43,972 nucleotides of DNA from assembly GCA_900543755.1 (NCBI GenBank), contig UQSP01000010.1:1-43972 (forward strand). Direction: 5' to 3'. The position numbers were made by a program, and so were the translations under genes. How positions within the stretch are numbered: the first letter of the stretch is position 1; the number at the start of each line of letters is the position of its first letter. Origin of the DNA: an uncultured Eubacteriales bacterium (GTDB lineage Bacteria; Bacillota; Clostridia; Christensenellales; Pumilibacteraceae). The notes under the pieces are model-generated. The model was not told the origin of the DNA. It saw only the letters and a list, made by a program, of their open reading frames with translations, and made no database searches. Shown here in pieces: positions 31,206-39,701 of this stretch.

Positions 31206-31954
31206 CAACGCGGAGGCGCAAAAGGGTCAGGTTCGGATAAAGAATATTCGGGTACTCGCACCTTTTTAAGATAAGAAGCAAGCTTAACGCTGTCCGTAAC
31301 CGAGTCGGGAATAAAAGTCGCGCTTCTTAAAACGTGCCAGTCGTAATGGGTGTCGCCGCCGCAAGTGACTATCAGATTGTTTTTTTGCGCAACGTCAAGC
31401 ACTTTTTCTTCGTTTGCGGTGGTAAATCCGACATTACCGTTTATCTCCAGTCCGTCAAGATAAGCCACGTCTTTAAGCGAATGATTCTGTTCGGTCCTGA
31501 ACGGATGGGCCTGCACTACAAGCGCGCCGATGTCGCCGCACAGCGAATGCAGTTCCTTTAAGTCAAGGTCGCACATAAACGGCGTTTCAAGGAACGTCTT
31601 TTCGGTAAGCCCGACGATAATGTAGTCGGCATAATTCGCGGCGAGATATTCCGCGGAATATTTCTCGCGCATGTACGACGAATAAGGCGCGAACAAAGTC
31701 ACTTCCGCCCCGAAAAACACGCGCATGCCGTAATTCTTTGCTGCTTCCCTCATGTCGTAATAGGCTTTGACGAAATTTTCGCGCCATTCCCTCTCGGACG
31801 CGCCCGTACTTTCCATATTCGATCTGCTGTAATGATTTGTAAGCATAAGTGCCTGAAAGCCGCACTTCGAGTATTTTTCCGCAGCGTCTCCTGCCGTAAG
31901 ACGCGAGCAAACGCTTACGGGCGATGTGTGAAAATGCAATTCGGTTTTCAGCAT
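31202..31954 (-). CDS. PHP-domain phosphoesterase
   Basis: 250 aa. Metal ligands of the polymerase and histidinol phosphatase (PHP) fold are visible: ELHFHTSP (HxH), MLTNHYS (His), FFGAEVT (Glu), VVQAHPFR (His), GLEINGN (Glu), CGGDTHYDW (DxH). Expected to hydrolyse a phosphoester with two or three metal ions; the substrate is not evident. The start overlaps the ribokinase stop by seven bases (ATGCTGA), so the two are coupled, hinting at a sugar-phosphate or nucleoside-derived substrate. Confidence 0.87.
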   Translation of the reverse strand: MLKTELHFHTSPVSVCSRLTAGDAAEKYSKCGFQALMLTNHYSRSNMESTGASEREWRENFVKAYYDMREAAKNYGMRVFFGAEVTLFAPYSSYMREKYSAEYLAANYADYIIVGLTEKTFLETPFMCDLDLKELHSLCGDIGALVVQAHPFRTEQNHSLKDVAYLDGLEINGNVGFTTANEEKVLDVAQKNNLIVTCGGDTHYDWHVLRSATFIPDSVTDSVKLASYLKKVRVPEYSLSEPDPFAPPRC

Positions 31955-32859
31955 TTTTCCCTGTCTATAACCTCTTGGACTTCTTTCAGCGTGGGAATAC
32001 TGTTCGCCGCCCCCTCGCGCGTGATTGTTATGGAAGACGCAACGGACGCGAAATTGGCCGCCTCGACAGCGGAAGCTCCGCCCGCGAACTTAAGCACGAA
32101 AGCACCGATAAACGTATCACCCGCGGAAGTGGTGTCCACCACTTTGACCTTACGCGGTTTTATATAAGTAATGGTTTGTCCCTCGGATATAACCGAGCCG
32201 CGCCCGCCTAAAGTTATAATTACGCGTTTTGCGCCCAAAGCGTATAGTTTTTTGACGGTAAGCGCGATTTCCACGTCGCCGGCAGGCGAAGTGCCCGTCA
32301 GAATTTCCGCCTCGGATTCGTTGGGAGCAACTATATCGACGTATTGCATCAGGTTTTCGTTAAGCTTTACGGCGGGCGCGGGATTAAGAACGACCGTCAT
32401 ATTTTTGCTTTTAGCAAGGCGCGCGGCGTACTCCACGATTTCAAGCGGAATTTCCAGCTGCATGACCAGAACGTCGCCTTCCTTCGCGTCAAAAAGCCCT
32501 TCGTCCACGTCTTTTTCCGTAATCGCGTAATTTGCGCCTTTATCGAGAATAATGCGGTTGTCGCCTTTTTCTACGATTATCATGGCAAGTCCGCTGTTCG
32601 TTTCGGCACGGGTGACGAAATCGACGTTTACGCCGAACGCCGATAAATGTTCTTTAAGCGGCGCTCCGAAAGCGTCGTTGCCCACTTTGCCGATCATTTT
32701 GACTTTTCCGCCCAGCTTGGCGATGGCGACTGCCTGATTGGCGCCCTTGCCGCCGGGGTTGGTATAAAACTTATCGGCGGAAAGAGTTTCTCCGCTTTTG
32801 GGCATATAGGGCACGTTAGCCACCATATCCATATTGATGCTTCCGAGAACGTATATCAT
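31948..32859 (-). CDS. rbsK: Ribokinase (PfkB family)
   Basis: 303 aa. PfkB signature 1 as NPGGKGANQAVAIAKLGG near residue 35-52, substrate loop SINMDMVANVP, and signature 2 as VVDTTSAGDTFIGAFV with the catalytic Asp in SAGD. Phosphorylates ribose (possibly deoxyribose or another sugar) at O5. No ribose transporter is beside it. It follows the Na/Pi cotransporter by 18 bases with a poor ribosome site, and overlaps the PHP gene. Confidence 0.92.
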   Translation of the reverse strand: MIYVLGSINMDMVANVPYMPKSGETLSADKFYTNPGGKGANQAVAIAKLGGKVKMIGKVGNDAFGAPLKEHLSAFGVNVDFVTRAETNSGLAMIIVEKGDNRIILDKGANYAITEKDVDEGLFDAKEGDVLVMQLEIPLEIVEYAARLAKSKNMTVVLNPAPAVKLNENLMQYVDIVAPNESEAEILTGTSPAGDVEIALTVKKLYALGAKRVIITLGGRGSVISEGQTITYIKPRKVKVVDTTSAGDTFIGAFVLKFAGGASAVEAANFASVASSITITREGAANSIPTLKEVQEVIDREKC

Positions 32860-32877
32860 AATAACACCGTCCGAAAA

Positions 32878-34545
32878 TTATTTTTCTTCGTTAAGTTCTT
32901 TCCTCTTGGACTGAGAGCCCGTCGGGTTTTTAATGGAGAACGCTATGTTTATAAGATGGTCTGCAATACGCTCGAGAGCCGAAATAACCGCAAAGAAATA
33001 AGTTCCTCTTTCCACGGCGCAGTCGCCGGAATTAAGCCTTTCGATATGGCTTGCGCCCAACGACTCCTTCATCGCGTCCACTTCTTCCTCTATTTTGGAA
33101 ATACGTTCCAGCACGACATAATCGCGGTGAGAGAAAGCGTGCACGCTTAAGTCGAACATATTCACCACTTTGTTGTACATCTGATTAAGCTCGGCAGCCG
33201 CGGCGTCCGAAAAATTGATGCCTTCCTTCTCCATTTCTTCGGATTGCTCGATAAAGTTTTCGGCATGGTCGCCTATTCTTTCGATATCGCTTATGACGTG
33301 ATGGTACGCGCCGATAAGTTTCTCGTCGGACTCTGACAGCGAAAGCGACGCAAGTTTTATAAGGTATCTCGCTATCGCATGGTAAGTGTAGTTGATTGTC
33401 GCCTCGTTTTTACCGATACGCGCGCGATTGACGTAATCGCCCGTAAGCAGCGCGTTCATGGAAAGAGTAAGGTTTTCCTTGGCAAGCTCCGACATAAAAA
33501 GTATTTCTTTCTGGACCTGAACCACCGCTATCGGGGGTGTGTGCAGCAATCGGTCGTCGATATATTTAAGCTGAGGCAATTCCTGCTGCGGCTTTACTTT
33601 GTCTTTTATCACAAACTTCGAAAGTCCCACCAGCTGATTGATAAACGGCAGCAGCAAAATGGTGGTAATCACGTTGAACGCGACGTGGAACCAGGCAATC
33701 TGCATCTGAGGATTGGGAAAAACCGAAGACAGCAGTTTTACGACCCACGGCGAGAAAAACCACAGTATAATCGTAAAGAACACTGTACCCACGATATTGA
33801 ACGTAAGGTGAATAAGCGCAGTGCGTTTCGCGTTTGTGCTGGTGCCGATAGACGCTATAACGGCGGTGATGCAAGTACCGATATTGGTGCCCAGCACTAT
33901 GAAAAGTGCGTTTGCGACCGAAAGAGCGCCCTGCCCCGCCATGATTATGAGAAGGCCCGTCGCCGCCGAAGAGCTTTGTATAATCGCGGTAAACAGCGTA
34001 CCTATCAGTATAAGCAAAAGCGGAAAATCGATGACGGTAAACATATTAGCGAAAGCGTTTTTGATATCCGAGTCACCGAAAGCGCCGCTCATTGCGTCCA
34101 GGCCCACAAACAAAAGTCCCAAACCGCACAGGACTCCGCCCGCTTTTTTGACCGAATCGGATTTGAAAAACATCATCATGACGCCCACGAAAGCGAGAAC
34201 CGAAGCGTATAACGAAACGTTGAAAGCCGAGAAGGAAATAATGATGCCCGTAACGGTGGTACCGATATTTGCGCCCATGATAATCGCCGCCGCCTGCGCA
34301 AGTGTCATAACTCCCGCATTGACGAAACCGATAACCATGACGGACGTCGCGGAAGAGCTTTGTATAATCGCCGTAACCGCCGCGCCAACGCCCACACCCG
34401 CAAAGCGGTTATTGCTTATGCGGCTGAACAGTTTTTTCATTCCCTTGCCTGCACTGCGCTCTAAGCCGTCGCCCATCATCTTCATGCCCGCCATGAAAAC
34501 GCCGCATCCTGCAAGCAACATCAGTATGCTGTTGAAAATCTCCAT
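32878..34545 (-). CDS. Na+/phosphate cotransporter with PhoU-like domain
   Basis: 555 aa. Two inverted membrane repeats each carry the QSSS signature (AIIQSSSATSVMVIGFVNAG at about 60; AIIQSSSAATGLLIIMAGQG at about 190), about eight to nine helices, then from residue about 340 a helical PhoU-like domain (ISDIERIGDHAENFIE; SALERIADHLINIAFS, the metal-binding E-R-x-x-D motifs). Imports phosphate or a related anion with sodium. GGGAG lies about nine bases upstream. First gene of a unit with ribokinase and PHP phosphoesterase. Confidence 0.92.
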   Translation of the reverse strand: MEIFNSILMLLAGCGVFMAGMKMMGDGLERSAGKGMKKLFSRISNNRFAGVGVGAAVTAIIQSSSATSVMVIGFVNAGVMTLAQAAAIIMGANIGTTVTGIIISFSAFNVSLYASVLAFVGVMMMFFKSDSVKKAGGVLCGLGLLFVGLDAMSGAFGDSDIKNAFANMFTVIDFPLLLILIGTLFTAIIQSSSAATGLLIIMAGQGALSVANALFIVLGTNIGTCITAVIASIGTSTNAKRTALIHLTFNIVGTVFFTIILWFFSPWVVKLLSSVFPNPQMQIAWFHVAFNVITTILLLPFINQLVGLSKFVIKDKVKPQQELPQLKYIDDRLLHTPPIAVVQVQKEILFMSELAKENLTLSMNALLTGDYVNRARIGKNEATINYTYHAIARYLIKLASLSLSESDEKLIGAYHHVISDIERIGDHAENFIEQSEEMEKEGINFSDAAAAELNQMYNKVVNMFDLSVHAFSHRDYVVLERISKIEEEVDAMKESLGASHIERLNSGDCAVERGTYFFAVISALERIADHLINIAFSIKNPTGSQSKRKELNEEK

Positions 34546-34644
34546 TAATTTCTTCTCCCGAACTTTTTACTCTTACTACTCTTCAGTAACGGAAAGGCCA
34601 ATTTAAAAGGATAACCATAAAAATCCCCAAACTCACCTATTATA

Positions 34645-34673
34645 ATTATAACGGTTTCGGCTTTAATAGTCAA
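34645..34673 (-). promoter_or_regulatory. Promoter of the Na/Pi cotransporter operon
   Basis: TTGACT (34673-34668), 17 bases, TATAAT (34650-34645) on the minus strand, 100 bases before the start. I see no clear Pho-box style direct repeats beside it. Confidence 0.82.
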
Positions 34674-34796
34674 CCCGATAGACTATCCGTTTTGTCAATA
34701 TTAATCCCGAAATTAATACTGCAAACCATTTTTACGCACAGCCGCGGCAAAACCCGTTCATTGAAGGCAATTGAAATATAAATCTTACAATAAATG

Positions 34797-34826
34797 TTAA
34801 CTTTACAAAAAAACCGATTTTATAAT
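34797..34826 (+). promoter_or_regulatory. Possible promoter of the small protein at 34920
   Basis: TTAACT (34797-34802), 18 bases, TATAAT (34821-34826). The -35 is poor, so this is tentative. Confidence 0.4.
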
Positions 34827-34919
34827 TAAAGCCGATTGTCGAGCGGAAAAAATTGAAAGCCCCTGTTAAGAAAAAAACCGTGCAAAAAGGCACATACTAT
34901 CATCAAAGGAGGATAAATC

Positions 34920-35117
34920 ATGAAAAACAATGTTAAAAACGGAACAAGCGCAAATTCTCATCAGCCCGATAAAAGCGCGGAACGCACCATAACGGACGTG
35001 GTTATTCACGAAAGCGACATGGCGGACGCGGAAGAAGCGCCCTATAAACATATGTCCGAATACAAAATGGTGCCCAAAGAGGACGACAACGGCACTTTTT
35101 CGTATTCGGGAAGCTGA
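34920..35117 (+). CDS. Small unknown polar protein
   Basis: 65 aa, no family recognised, no hydrophobic segment and probably mostly disordered (MKNNVKNGTSANSHQPDKSAE…DDNGTFSYSGS). It is a convincing gene because AAAGGAGGATAAATC precedes the ATG, one of the best ribosome sites in the window, and the spacing to the flanking genes suits a single small transcript. A hairpin at 35160-35186 may end it. Confidence 0.6.
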   Translation: MKNNVKNGTSANSHQPDKSAERTITDVVIHESDMADAEEAPYKHMSEYKMVPKEDDNGTFSYSGS

Positions 35118-35159
35118 ACGTTTTTCGCTTTAATAAGCAAACCTTTTTTATGACGTTGA

Positions 35160-35186
35160 CCCCGAAAGTCCGTTAGGCTTTTGGGG
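35160..35186 (+). terminator. Hairpin after the small protein
   Basis: CCCCGAAAG (35160-35168) pairs with CTTTTGGGG (35178-35186), nine pairs with one wobble, loop TCCGTTAGG. The following T-run is broken (TACGTTTCTTT), so termination efficiency is unclear. Confidence 0.5.
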
Positions 35187-35247
35187 TACGTTTCTTTACG
35201 CGCCAAGCAATTTTTACATTTATGTTTTATTTATATGCGCGTTACGT

Positions 35248-35276
35248 TTGACTATTAACCCGCGCAGAGTTATAAT
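35248..35276 (+). promoter_or_regulatory. Promoter of the Mrp gene
   Basis: TTGACT (35248-35253), 17 bases, TATAAT (35271-35276); the start codon lies 33 bases downstream of the -10. Confidence 0.85.
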
Positions 35277-35309
35277 AAAAACGCTTATTGAATCAAGGAG
35301 AAAAGTATA

Positions 35310-36146
35310 ATGAGCGAATGTACGCACAACTGCGAAACGTGCGGGGAAAACTGTTCGGAAAGAAAAAAGCCCGAATCGTTTCTGGAAAAACCGCACGAAC
35401 TTAGCAAAATAAAAAAAGTAATAGGCGTAGTCAGCGGCAAGGGCGGCGTCGGCAAGTCCCTCGTCACCGCATTGACTGCGGTAACAAGCGCGCGTGCCGG
35501 TTACAGGACCGCTATTCTCGACGCGGATATAACCGGTCCCTCCGTTCCCAAAATGTTCGGACTTAAACAAAAGGCTTCCGCATCCGAACTGGGACTTATG
35601 CCCGTGGTGACAAAAACAGGCATAAGCGTCATGTCTTTGAACCTTTTGACCGCTAACGAAACCGATCCCGTCGTTTGGCGCGGTCCCATCATTGCCGGCA
35701 CGGTAAAACAGTTCTGGACGGACGTTATCTGGGGCGACGTGGACTTTATGTTTATAGACATGCCGCCGGGAACGGGCGACGTGCCGCTTACCGTTTTTCA
35801 GTCCATACCGCTTGACGGAATAATTATAGTCGCCTCCCCTCAGGAGCTGGTTTCCATGATTGTGGAAAAAGCGGTTAACATGGCAAAGATGATGAACGTA
35901 CCCATTCTGGGCCTTGTGGAAAACATGAGTTACGTTGCCTGCCCCGAATGTGGACATAAAATCGAAATATTCGGCAAAAGTCACGCCGACGAAGTGGCGG
36001 CAAAATACGGCATGCCCTTGCTTGCGCGTATACCCGTTGACCCCAAGCTTGCCTCCGCTTGCGACGCAGGACTTATAGAGCTGTTTGTGGGCGACTGGCT
36101 GGACAACATACCCGAAGTTCTGGATAAAATTTACAAAAAACAATAA
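35310..36146 (+). CDS. mrp: Mrp/ApbC-family P-loop ATPase (Fe-S cluster carrier)
   Basis: 278 aa. Deviant Walker A GKGGVGKS (residues about 41-48), DADITGPSVPKMFG, and DMPPGTGD (Walker B region) identify the Mrp/NBP35 family that carries and delivers [4Fe-4S] clusters. Cluster ligands are probably CPECG in SYVACPECGHKIEIFG near the C-terminus. An extra N-terminal Cys set (CTHNCETCGENC, residues 4-15) resembles the Nbp35-type extension and is common in anaerobes. AAGGAG lies nine bases before the start. The nearby Fe-S-rich glutamate synthase and rubredoxin are plausible clients. Confidence 0.92.
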   Translation: MSECTHNCETCGENCSERKKPESFLEKPHELSKIKKVIGVVSGKGGVGKSLVTALTAVTSARAGYRTAILDADITGPSVPKMFGLKQKASASELGLMPVVTKTGISVMSLNLLTANETDPVVWRGPIIAGTVKQFWTDVIWGDVDFMFIDMPPGTGDVPLTVFQSIPLDGIIIVASPQELVSMIVEKAVNMAKMMNVPILGLVENMSYVACPECGHKIEIFGKSHADEVAAKYGMPLLARIPVDPKLASACDAGLIELFVGDWLDNIPEVLDKIYKKQ

Positions 36147-36325
36147 AGCTTTTGCTGATACTATCATTTAATGTTTTTAAATACGGAATATCAGCTGCCG
36201 TGCGTCTTAATCAATTAATAATCCGTTCCGTTTTAAAAAACCTTCGCGGCAACGCATAAAGCCGCGGTAAAAAGTTAAATTTCCGCCTTGCGCGGCGATA
36301 AAAATAATTTCAGGAGGAAAAGAAC

Positions 36326-36487
36326 ATGGACAAATACGTATGCAATATCTGCGGTTACGTTTACGACGAAGCGGCAGGCGACCCCGACAGCGGAATCGCA
36401 CCCGGCACCAAATGGGAGGACGTGCCCGAAGATTGGGTTTGCCCCATGTGCGGAGTCGGAAAAGAAGATTTTTCGCTTCAGGCGTAA
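36326..36487 (+). CDS. Rubredoxin
   Basis: 53 aa. The iron is held by two CxxC knuckles: CNICG (Cys6, Cys9) and CPMCG (Cys39, Cys42), with the typical aromatic core YVYD, W30 and W37 and the DPDSGIAPGTKWEDVP loop. Single-electron carrier used by anaerobes for superoxide and oxygen detoxification or other reductases. AGGAGG eight bases upstream makes the start certain. It follows mrp by 179 bases and ends in a strong terminator. Confidence 0.97.
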   Translation: MDKYVCNICGYVYDEAAGDPDSGIAPGTKWEDVPEDWVCPMCGVGKEDFSLQA

Positions 36488-36536
36488 TCCGACCGCCTTT
36501 TAACCAACCCGTTAAGGCATTATAAACGGTAAAAAT

Positions 36537-36582
36537 CCGCGAAGGAATTTAAAATTTTCTTTCGCGGTTTTTTATTTTTTTT
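36537..36582 (+). terminator. Terminator of rubredoxin
   Basis: CCGCGAA (36537-36543) pairs with TTCGCGG (36561-36567), extended by GAA/TTC inside, followed by Ts broken by a single A. The 3' arm and T-run (26 bases, 36555-36580) are repeated exactly at 36635-36660 without the 5' arm. Confidence 0.85.
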
Positions 36583-36634
36583 ACCGCGACTTAAAATTTC
36601 TTTGTTTATAAAGCATTTTACCTCGATGGAGACC

Positions 36635-36660
36635 TTTTCTTTCGCGGTTTTTTATTTTTT
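36635..36660 (+). repeat. Exact copy of the rubredoxin terminator 3' arm
   Basis: 26 bases identical to 36555-36580, 80 bases further on; weaker similarity continues past it (TTTGTTTATAA versus TTTGTTTTATAA). A partial tandem duplication; the second copy cannot form the same hairpin because its 5' arm is missing. Confidence 0.7.
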
Positions 36661-36729
36661 AATGCGATTTGAACTTAGTTTGTTTTATAACTTATCCCCC
36701 GTGATTACCTCCGCTGTCTAAGATAATCT

Positions 36730-37017
36730 TTGCAATCCTTGCCCTCGGGCGGAAATTTTCTTGCACCGTGCTTTTCGGCGTTAACCTTTGTTGCCGCGCT
36801 CAACGCGCATGATAAACGTCTTAAACGCAATCAAACAAACAATATGCACATTACTTTTTCCCCGGTTAAAGCGCAAAGCCCAGAAAAAAACATAAACAAA
36901 AAAGCCCGTAAGCCGCTCGGCAAAACTGCCATGGTGCGTAAAACAAATATCGGCAAAACTGCCATGGTGCGTAAAACAAATATCGGCAAAACAAATAAAC
37001 AGACTTATAAATTTTAA
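36730..37017 (+). CDS. Doubtful ORF with tandem 11-residue repeat
   Basis: 95-codon frame beginning with TTG, no good ribosome site. The C-terminal half is very basic with two copies of GKTAMVRKTNI and a partial third, encoded by a 33-base DNA repeat at 36918-36950 and 36951-36983. The repeat preserves frame, but the unit also holds small inverted repeats (GGCA/TGCC), so it may be non-coding. No family recognised. Confidence 0.25.
   Translation: MQSLPSGGNFLAPCFSALTFVAALNAHDKRLKRNQTNNMHITFSPVKAQSPEKNINKKARKPLGKTAMVRKTNIGKTAMVRKTNIGKTNKQTYKF
36918..36992 (+). repeat. 33-bp tandem repeat, 2.3 copies
   Basis: Two identical 33-base units starting CGGCAAAACTGCCATGGTG, then nine bases of a third (36984-36992). 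Each unit contains a GGCA-AAAC-TGCC mini hairpin. Confidence 0.85.
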
Positions 37018-37047
37018 AATCGTTGCGTTAAGTATAAAAACACCTAT

Positions 37048-37084
37048 AAAAAAGCCGCTCCTCGTAAAAAAGAAACGGCTTTTT
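37048..37084. terminator. Bidirectional terminator before the flotillin gene end
   Basis: AAAAAGCCG (37049-37057) pairs with CGGCTTTTT (37076-37084), with an 18-base loop. T-runs on both strands let it end the flotillin transcript from the right and anything from the left. Confidence 0.8.
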
Positions 37085-37121
37085 GTGTATCTTATTGCAG
37101 ATTTTTTTAACTTGTTTTTAA

Positions 37122-38612
37122 TTACTTCTTTTTCGTTTTTTTGTCTGCGGAAACTTCCTGAGTCTTATTTTCTTTTCCCGCGTTTACCGACGGAACAGGT
37201 GCCGATGATGCGGCCTCGGATTTTTCCGCATCCGAAACTTTACCCAAGTATTCGGGCAACTGCATACCGCTCATTCTGAACACTTCGTTTAAGGGCGGCA
37301 CGGCTTTAAGCATACCCGAGATAAAGTTGGCGGTGGAAGTACCCTCCTTGCCGCCCGCGGCAGAATCCCAGACGGTAACCTTGTCGATTTTGATGTTCTT
37401 GATAGCTTCCACCTGGATACGGGTAAGCTCCTCCAGTTTGTCTGCGATAAGCATTTTTACCGCGTCGTCGGATTGGCCCGCCGCTTTTACCAATTTATCG
37501 AAGCCTTCAGCCTGTTTGGAAAGCACTTCGTAAAGACCGCGCGCCTCCGCTTCCTTGACGGCGAAAATAGCGTCCGCCTCGCCGCGGGCCTTGCGTCTTG
37601 TCTGCTCCGCCATGGCCTCCGCTTCCAGCTCAAGTTTCTGTTTTTCGATTTCGGCTTTGACGATGACGTCCGCTTCAAGCGTACTTTGCTCTCTCTTGGC
37701 ACGCACGTCCTCCGCCTCGCGCTGGGCTTCGTAAGCTTCTTTCAAAGCGTTTGCCTGCGCTATTTTCTCGGCGGCGGTAGCCCTTCTTTCCGCTTCGGCT
37801 TCCGCTTCCCTTAAGTCCGCGTTTGCCTGCGCTACCCTTGCTTTTGCAAGGTTTTCGCCCTCTACGGCGGCGGAATTGGCTTTTGCTACGTTTATACGCT
37901 GGTCCATAATGGCGTTTGCCTCGCCTATCGCGCCGTCGCGGTCACGCTCCGCAACCGATTTTTTGGCGTCGTTTATCGCCTTGCTTGCCGCCTCTTTACC
38001 CAGCGCCTCGATATAACCCGACTCGTCGCGGATATCGGTAACGTTGACGTTGATAAGGCGCAAACCTATCTTTTTAAGCTCGGTTTCCACGTTTCTGGAA
38101 ACCTCTTCAAGGAATTTATCGCGGTTGGTGTTGATATCCTCGATGTCCATAAGCGCGATGACAAGACGAAGCTGACCTAAGATAATATCGCTGGCAAGGT
38201 CCTGAATGTCCTGCATTTTAAGTCCCAGCAATCTTTCAGCGGCGTTTTGCATTATGCCGGGTTCGGTGGAAATACCTACCGTAAAACGCGAAGGAACGTC
38301 CACACGGATGTTCTGGTGCGAAAGGGCGTTTTTAAGGTCCACGTTAAGCGATATGGGCGTAAGGTCAAGAAAACTGTAAGATTGGAAAAACGGCCAGATA
38401 AACTGAGCGCCGCCGTGAATACATTTACTGGACGCCTGAGTCGTACCGCCCTTGTTTTTCTTTAACTTACCGTAAATAACCATTACTTTGTCGGACGGAC
38501 ACTTTTTGTATCTGCCGATAAACACCAGTAACATGATGAACAAAAGCACCACTACTGCGACAATCGCCGCAATAAGTCCGCCTACCCAAGCGGCTGCCGA
38601 AAACAAATTCAT
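37122..38612 (-). CDS. Flotillin-family (SPFH) membrane scaffold protein
   Basis: 496 aa. N-terminal membrane anchor (residues about 10-33, AAIVAVVVLLFIMLLVFIG), SPFH/band-7 domain to about 200 (PFFQSYSFLDLTPISLNVDL…LINVNVTDIRDESGYIEALG), a long Ala/Glu-rich coiled coil (about 205-370) and a C-terminal region ending in a basic tail DKKTKKK. Organises membrane microdomains as large oligomers, like FloT/YqiK. GGAGG ten bases before the start. The NfeD-like gene precedes it by 38 bases, the standard SPFH-NfeD pairing. Confidence 0.93.
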   Translation of the reverse strand: MNLFSAAAWVGGLIAAIVAVVVLLFIMLLVFIGRYKKCPSDKVMVIYGKLKKNKGGTTQASSKCIHGGAQFIWPFFQSYSFLDLTPISLNVDLKNALSHQNIRVDVPSRFTVGISTEPGIMQNAAERLLGLKMQDIQDLASDIILGQLRLVIALMDIEDINTNRDKFLEEVSRNVETELKKIGLRLINVNVTDIRDESGYIEALGKEAASKAINDAKKSVAERDRDGAIGEANAIMDQRINVAKANSAAVEGENLAKARVAQANADLREAEAEAERRATAAEKIAQANALKEAYEAQREAEDVRAKREQSTLEADVIVKAEIEKQKLELEAEAMAEQTRRKARGEADAIFAVKEAEARGLYEVLSKQAEGFDKLVKAAGQSDDAVKMLIADKLEELTRIQVEAIKNIKIDKVTVWDSAAGGKEGTSTANFISGMLKAVPPLNEVFRMSGMQLPEYLGKVSDAEKSEAASSAPVPSVNAGKENKTQEVSADKKTKKK

Positions 38613-38650
38613 AATTTAAATACCTCCGAATATAGTCAAAACTTGGTAAT

Positions 38651-39304
38651 TTACTGATTAACGCCGTCCGCCCTATCCTGCTTTAATGCGGTAAAAGGCT
38701 CGACAAGTACAAGCTGCTCGTTGATGACTTCCTTGACTACGCACCTTGCGCCCGTGGGAATGGGGTCGGGGCTGTCGGTCACCGCCTCACACTCTGTAAG
38801 CGTTTCCTGAACGACGACGTGAATTTTGCCGCTTCCGTTTCTTAGCGGAGGTACGGTAAGATAAACGTCCGCAATCGTCCCCAAGGCAAAACTCATGTGG
38901 CGGTTGCCGTCAGACTGGAACTTTAATATCGCTTTGAGAAGATAAGCAACACCCACCGCGGCAGCTGCCCCCGCGATAACGCCGATGATAAGCGAAAAAT
39001 ACCACGGAAGGAAGAAATTCATGGTATAAGTTATCCAGCCGCCTACCGCGATAAACGCCACTACGGTACGGAAAGACACAAGTCTTAAGCCGCCCGCGTC
39101 CGAAATATCGTTGTCGTTGAAAATGTCGTCGGCTCCGCTTATATCCGTATCCGCGTCAAAGTCGGCGTCATCGCCCAGCCCGAACAGCATTGCTATCAGT
39201 TGCACCACAAGCAATACAGACGCAGCGCACGCCAGTATAAACGTCACCTGCTGAAGAACGAACAGTCCGTCCCACCAGTTTCCGATTGCAGAAGCGAAAA
39301 TCAT
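38651..39304 (-). CDS. NfeD-like membrane protein, partner of flotillin
   Basis: 217 aa. One membrane segment near residues 18-43, an acidic Asp-rich loop (GDDADFDADTDISGADD), two more segments (about 77-125) and a C-terminal beta-rich domain of about 85 residues (IADVYLTVPPLRNGSGKIHVVV…GARCVVKEVINEQLVLVEPF) consistent with the OB fold of NfeD1b/YuaF proteins. AAAGGAG six bases before the start. First gene of the operon with flotillin; YuaF-FloT of B. subtilis is the model. Confidence 0.85.
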   Translation of the reverse strand: MIFASAIGNWWDGLFVLQQVTFILACAASVLLVVQLIAMLFGLGDDADFDADTDISGADDIFNDNDISDAGGLRLVSFRTVVAFIAVGGWITYTMNFFLPWYFSLIIGVIAGAAAAVGVAYLLKAILKFQSDGNRHMSFALGTIADVYLTVPPLRNGSGKIHVVVQETLTECEAVTDSPDPIPTGARCVVKEVINEQLVLVEPFTALKQDRADGVNQ

Positions 39305-39333
39305 TGTTTTCTCCTTTTATAATTGTTGATTTG

Positions 39334-39362
39334 ATTATACTATATATTTTTTGTTAATGCAA
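39334..39362 (-). promoter_or_regulatory. Promoter of the NfeD/flotillin operon
   Basis: TTGCAT (39362-39357), 17 bases, TATAAT (39339-39334) on the minus strand, 30 bases before the start codon. Confidence 0.65.
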
Positions 39363-39646
39363 GAAGAAAGAAGTTAAAATAACCTTAAAATGAGATTAAA
39401 TGCCGTTTTGCGTGCCGTAATCTCAGTATACGGATTATGACGGATTTTTATGATTAAGCCGCACTTAAGAACGGTAAAACAGCAGTCTTGACAAATAAAA
39501 CAGTATTTCGATGCGCAAAAACAGAATACGCTTTGTACATAAAAAATACTGCGAAAAAATAAACGAAAAAAAACTTTTATTACGCCATATTTAAAAACCG
39601 AAAACTCCGTAAAAAAAGAATAACGTTTTTTACTTCATTACATACA
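39363..39646. other. Gene-free AT-rich spacer
   Basis: No coding frame or RNA recognised; scattered A-runs. A TTGACA near 39488 lacks a matching -10 box. Confidence 0.4.
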
Positions 39647-39679
39647 AAAACCGCCCGACTTAACAAGCCGAGCGGTTTT
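39647..39679 (-). terminator. Terminator of the large esterase gene
   Basis: AAAACCGC (39647-39654) pairs with GCGGTTTT (39672-39679), with an inner CG/CG pair; Us follow on the minus strand. Starts 22 bases beyond the stop codon. Confidence 0.8.
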
Positions 39680-39701
39680 GCCGATTTTTTATAAAGCTTT
39701 A

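Noticed and set aside
33379..34212. 277-codon plus-strand ORF
   Set aside because: Antisense to the Na/Pi cotransporter; Arg/His/Tyr-rich composition typical of shadow frames.
35220..36167. 315-codon minus-strand ORF
   Set aside because: Antisense to mrp, which has clear P-loop motifs, promoter and ribosome site; the minus frame has none.
36288..36525. Two overlapping short ORFs (71 and 61 codons)
   Set aside because: They are other frames of the rubredoxin gene at 36326-36487, which carries both CxxC knuckles and the ribosome site.
36918..36992. CRISPR array
   Set aside because: Identical units follow one another without spacers, so it is a plain tandem repeat.
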